NCBI GenBank assembly: GCA_947466555.1
Contig: CANIFK010000264.1
Coordinates: forward strand, 1 to 7,177
DNA from: Acidobacteriota bacterium
GTDB lineage: Bacteria; Acidobacteriota; Terriglobia; Bryobacterales; Bryobacteraceae
DNA length: 7,177 nt
Direction of reading: 5' to 3'
The position numbers were made by a program, and so were the translations under genes. The number at the start of each line of letters is the position of its first letter. Within the stretch, counting starts at the first letter, position 1. The notes below the pieces were generated by a model. The model was not told where the DNA came from and did not search any database. It was given only the letters and a program-made list of their open reading frames with translations. Below are positions 4,453 to 7,177 of the stretch, piece after piece.

Positions 4453-7134
4453 CTACGCCGCGGGGCCGCATTTGCGGGCGGCTTTGACGGCTCGATCGTA
4501 GATTTCCTTCCACTCCGTGCTGGGGCCGCCGGCGGCTTTGGCGAGTTCATCGTACTGGCCGATACTGCGGTGCAGGAGAGAGCAGCCGGCGGGTTTGTCG
4601 GCGGGGAGAAGCGCGTCACCGTGGTAGTAGTGCAGTTCGGCCTGAATGGCTTTGGCGCGGGCGCTGCCGGTTTTGGCGAGAAAGGTGGCGGCGGCGACGG
4701 AGCCCTTTTCGAATTCGGCGCGGGCGGCTTCGGGCTGCCCCATGGCTAAGCGGAGACGGCCAAGATCCTGGTAGGCTTCGGTTTGGCGCACGAACCAGTA
4801 GACATTTTCATTGGGCGGGTGGGCGACGATTTCAACCTGGCGGTCGAAGTAGCCCTGGGCTTCCTGGAGGCGGTTCATGCGCATGAGGAGCCGGCCTAGC
4901 CCATTACAGGCAATGGCCTCGGCGAGCCGGCCTTCGGTGGGACCGGGATAGCGGCCAGACATCACGGACACCTCGAGGTGGCGGCGGAGAACGCGGAGGC
5001 ACTCCTCCAGACGGCCAACATCATCGAGCATCCAGCCGAGGTAGCGGAGACCGAAGCGGAGGCTCAACAGGGCGCTGCTGTTGCCGGGATCTTCGGCGAG
5101 GATGGCTTCGGCGAGGTCGACCCCGTCGCGGAGGGCGAGTGCTTCGGTGACGAGATTCCGGTGGATGAGCACGATGGGCGCGCGGGTGAGGATGGCGGCT
5201 TTTGCTTCGCGGCACGGCAGATCGAGGCAAGCCGGGGCTTCGCGAACGGCGCGGACGGCGAGGCGGGTCTGGGTGAGGGCGATTTCGGAGAGTTTCGGGT
5301 TGCCGGAAGCAAAGGTCTCGATGGTGTCGGCCAGTTGCAGCCGGGTGAAGGCGACGCTGCCGCGCGAGAAGGGGTTGATGGGCAGTTGTTCGTGGACTTC
5401 GACGGCTTTTTGGGCGAATTCGATGGCCTTGGCTCCATCTCCGGCGGAGGCGCTGAGGCGGGAGTATTCGAAGTAGAGCATGATGCGTTCTTGTTCGGCG
5501 GGTTGGCGGGTGGCGGTGGCACCGAGGGCGTCGAGGAGGGGCAGGGCTTCGTCCAGGGCGCGACGGCCTTCCGTTACCTGCCCCATGTTGATGGCGCTCC
5601 AGCCTAGGCGGCGGAGGGAGATGGCAAGCTGAAGGCGATCGGCATCGGTTCCCTTGTCACGCAGGGTTTCGCGCCAGAGGAGCGACGCTTTCTGGTAGCT
5701 TTCGTGGGCTTCGAGCCGGGCGGTCTGATAGCCGGAAAGGGCGAAAAAGGCCGCGGCGAGTTCGCGGCGGAGAGCGGGATCTTTGGAGGCATCGGGATAG
5801 ATGCCATCGAGGTACTTTTTTTCGTCGGAAGCGAGCTGATTGAGCAGGGCGGTGTTGCCGGTGAGCCGGGTCAACTGGCTTTTGTAGTCGGCGATGACGG
5901 CGGGAGCGGTTATGCGGAGTTGCTCGTGGCGCTGGCGGGCGAGTTGCCAGTCGCGGGCGGTTTTGAGACCGGCGGCGGAGAGGAGAGTGAGACAGATGGC
6001 GGCGGCCAATACCGCGCCGCGATGGCGGCGGGCGAAGCGGGTGGCGTGGTACCAGAGAGCGCCTTTGCGGGCGACGACGGGGAAGCCATCGAGGTAGCGC
6101 TGGAGGTCGGCTGCGAAGTCAGTGGCGGAGGCGTAGCGGCGCGCGGGATTGCGATCAAGCGCTTTGCCGATGATGGCGTCGAGATCGGCACCGATGCCGG
6201 GGGCGAGGGAAGAAGGGGGAGCGGCATCGGTTTCGGTGACCTTGCGGACGGCCTGGAGGAGGTTGAGGCCCGAGAGATCGTGGGGCGGGTGGGCGGCGAG
6301 CATTTTGTAGAGCACGGCGCCGAGGGAGTAGATATCGCTGAGGAGGGTGGACGGTTCGCGGAGCAGTTGCTCGGGGCTGCCGTAGGTGGGGGTGAGGGCG
6401 GAATTGGCGGCGTCTGTCTGGTCGGCGGCGGGGGTTTCGGGCTGGATGAGTTTGGCGATGCCGAAATCGAGGACCTTGGGCTGGCCGGCGGGGGTGACGA
6501 GGATGTTGGACGGCTTGAGATCGCGATGGACGATTTGGCGTTGATGGGCCGCTTCGACGGCTTCGACGACGCGGAGGAAGAGGCGGACCTTTTCGCGGAC
6601 GGGGGCGGAGAGGTTGAATTCATCGATGGGGCAGCCGTTTTCGACATACTCCATGACGAGGTAGAGGGCGCCATTTTCGGTGGCGCCGCCATCGATGGCG
6701 CGGGCGATGGCGGGATGTTCGAGCATGGCGAGGATGCGGCGCTCGGAGTGGAAGCGGCGGACGGCGTCGGGGTCGGCGTGTTCGCGGTTAATCTTGAGGG
6801 CGGCGTACTGGGTGAAGACGCCGTCGGCGCGTTGGGCGAGGTAGACGCGGCCCATGCCGCCTTCGCCGAGAAGGCGGAGGATTTCCCACGGGCCGATCCG
6901 ATGGCCGATGTAGGAATCGTCCCAGAGGAGGGGGGAGGCGATGGGGACGCCGAGGAGTTCATCGTCTTCGGAGTAGTTGGCGCAGATTTCGAGGACACGG
7001 GCGCGGAGGGCTGCGTCGTCACCACACTCCTGGTCAAGGAGGGCATCCCAATCGGCGCGGGGCAGGTCGAGCAGGCGGTTGGAGAGGGCGCAGATGCGTT
7101 TCCACTGCTCGGTTGAGTTTTGAGGCAATTCCAC
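4453..7134 (-). CDS. Transmembrane Ser/Thr protein kinase with C-terminal TPR region
   Basis: An 893-residue Hanks-type kinase. Residues 1-80 are a helical N-terminal extension (WKRICALSNRLLDLPRADWD, then DQECGDDAALRARVLEI) found on many acidobacterial and planctomycete kinases. The kinase domain spans about 82-350 with all catalytic elements: glycine loop GEGGMGRVYLA (90-100), Lys114 in AALKI, Glu131 of helix C, HRDLKPSN (203-210) with Asp205, DFG (223-225), threonines in the activation segment (LTPTYGSPEQ, 247-256) and the SPE variant of APE. It should be active. One membrane helix lies at about 374-391 after a basic RFARRHR. The C-terminal half (about 400-893) is helical with degenerate TPR-like units and is probably extracytoplasmic, where it may sense a protein or peptide. 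The GTG start at 7134 has only a weak GGA 8 bases ahead. The frame stays open to the right edge, so a longer N-terminus is possible. It ends 4 bases from the lipoprotein stop. Confidence 0.95.
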   Translation of the reverse strand: MELPQNSTEQWKRICALSNRLLDLPRADWDALLDQECGDDAALRARVLEICANYSEDDELLGVPIASPLLWDDSYIGHRIGPWEILRLLGEGGMGRVYLAQRADGVFTQYAALKINREHADPDAVRRFHSERRILAMLEHPAIARAIDGGATENGALYLVMEYVENGCPIDEFNLSAPVREKVRLFLRVVEAVEAAHQRQIVHRDLKPSNILVTPAGQPKVLDFGIAKLIQPETPAADQTDAANSALTPTYGSPEQLLREPSTLLSDIYSLGAVLYKMLAAHPPHDLSGLNLLQAVRKVTETDAAPPSSLAPGIGADLDAIIGKALDRNPARRYASATDFAADLQRYLDGFPVVARKGALWYHATRFARRHRGAVLAAAICLTLLSAAGLKTARDWQLARQRHEQLRITAPAVIADYKSQLTRLTGNTALLNQLASDEKKYLDGIYPDASKDPALRRELAAAFFALSGYQTARLEAHESYQKASLLWRETLRDKGTDADRLQLAISLRRLGWSAINMGQVTEGRRALDEALPLLDALGATATRQPAEQERIMLYFEYSRLSASAGDGAKAIEFAQKAVEVHEQLPINPFSRGSVAFTRLQLADTIETFASGNPKLSEIALTQTRLAVRAVREAPACLDLPCREAKAAILTRAPIVLIHRNLVTEALALRDGVDLAEAILAEDPGNSSALLSLRFGLRYLGWMLDDVGRLEECLRVLRRHLEVSVMSGRYPGPTEGRLAEAIACNGLGRLLMRMNRLQEAQGYFDRQVEIVAHPPNENVYWFVRQTEAYQDLGRLRLAMGQPEAARAEFEKGSVAAATFLAKTGSARAKAIQAELHYYHGDALLPADKPAGCSLLHRSIGQYDELAKAAGGPSTEWKEIYDRAVKAARKCGPAA

Positions 7135-7177
7135 CCAATTATTCCAGTGATCGGTCTGTTCTTGCGGGCCGGGCGGA
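7135..7177 (-). other. Right edge: upstream of the kinase start, frame still open
   Basis: The last 43 bases are open in the kinase reading frame (in-frame residues PPGPQEQTDHWNNW precede the GTG) with no ATG. They may be the 5' untranslated region, the end of an upstream gene, or the first residues of a longer kinase. I see no promoter or terminator in them. Confidence 0.3.

Noticed and set aside
5704..7116. A 470-codon plus-strand open frame opposite the kinase gene
   Set aside because: Its product is a low-complexity run of Gly, Glu, Ala and Val with no family resemblance, and it mirrors the kinase codons on the other strand. It is a by-product of the strong base skew and high G+C.
1..7177. 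Mobile element, CRISPR array, toxin-antitoxin or defence system
   Set aside because: No transposase, integrase, spaced direct repeats, terminal inverted repeats or small paired genes were seen; tRNA-Thr shows no duplicated 3' end that would mark an integration site.

Overview
The window is chromosomal DNA of a G+C-rich, Gram-negative-type bacterium. The most likely source is an Acidobacteriota of the Bryobacter/Solibacter kind. This is an inference from three things: a large Ser/Thr kinase joined to TPR repeats through one membrane helix, a TPR gene followed by a TamB/AsmA-like gene, and frequent GTG and TTG starts. No marker gene fixes the taxonomy. I see no insertion sequence, phage gene, CRISPR array or other sign of transfer.

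Layout. Positions 1-574 (minus strand) hold the N-terminal 191 codons of a TamB/AsmA-like envelope protein that runs off the left edge. Just upstream on the same strand is a secreted TPR protein (589-1188), so the two look like an operon. A short divergent region separates these from a plus-strand YihY/BrkB-type inner-membrane protein (to 2144). Next comes a minus-strand block read right to left: a small Rieske [2Fe-2S] protein (to 3161), mutM (formamidopyrimidine-DNA glycosylase, start codon directly abutting the Rieske stop), and tRNA-Thr(CGU). The tRNA has its own near-consensus promoter inside the mutM 3' end and a hairpin terminator after it. Head to head with the Rieske gene, with only 16 bases between the two chosen start codons, is a plus-strand sugar-binding lipoprotein (3492-4448). 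It meets the last gene tail to tail with a 4-base gap: a minus-strand transmembrane Ser/Thr protein kinase with a TPR-rich C-terminal half (4453-7134).

How the genes fit together. Most are housekeeping or envelope functions: envelope lipid/protein trafficking (TamB-like plus TPR), a membrane protein of unknown transport role (YihY), DNA repair (MutM), translation (tRNA-Thr), solute binding and signalling (kinase). I do not see a new multi-gene system. The features most worth a second look are the compact arrangements: the Rieske-mutM stop/start junction, the tRNA promoter overlapping the mutM stop, the Rieske/lipoprotein head-to-head starts, and a strong G-over-C skew on the plus strand that runs through genes of both orientations. 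That skew makes minus-strand genes C-ending and plus-strand genes G-ending in codon choice, and it produces long false open frames opposite the real genes.
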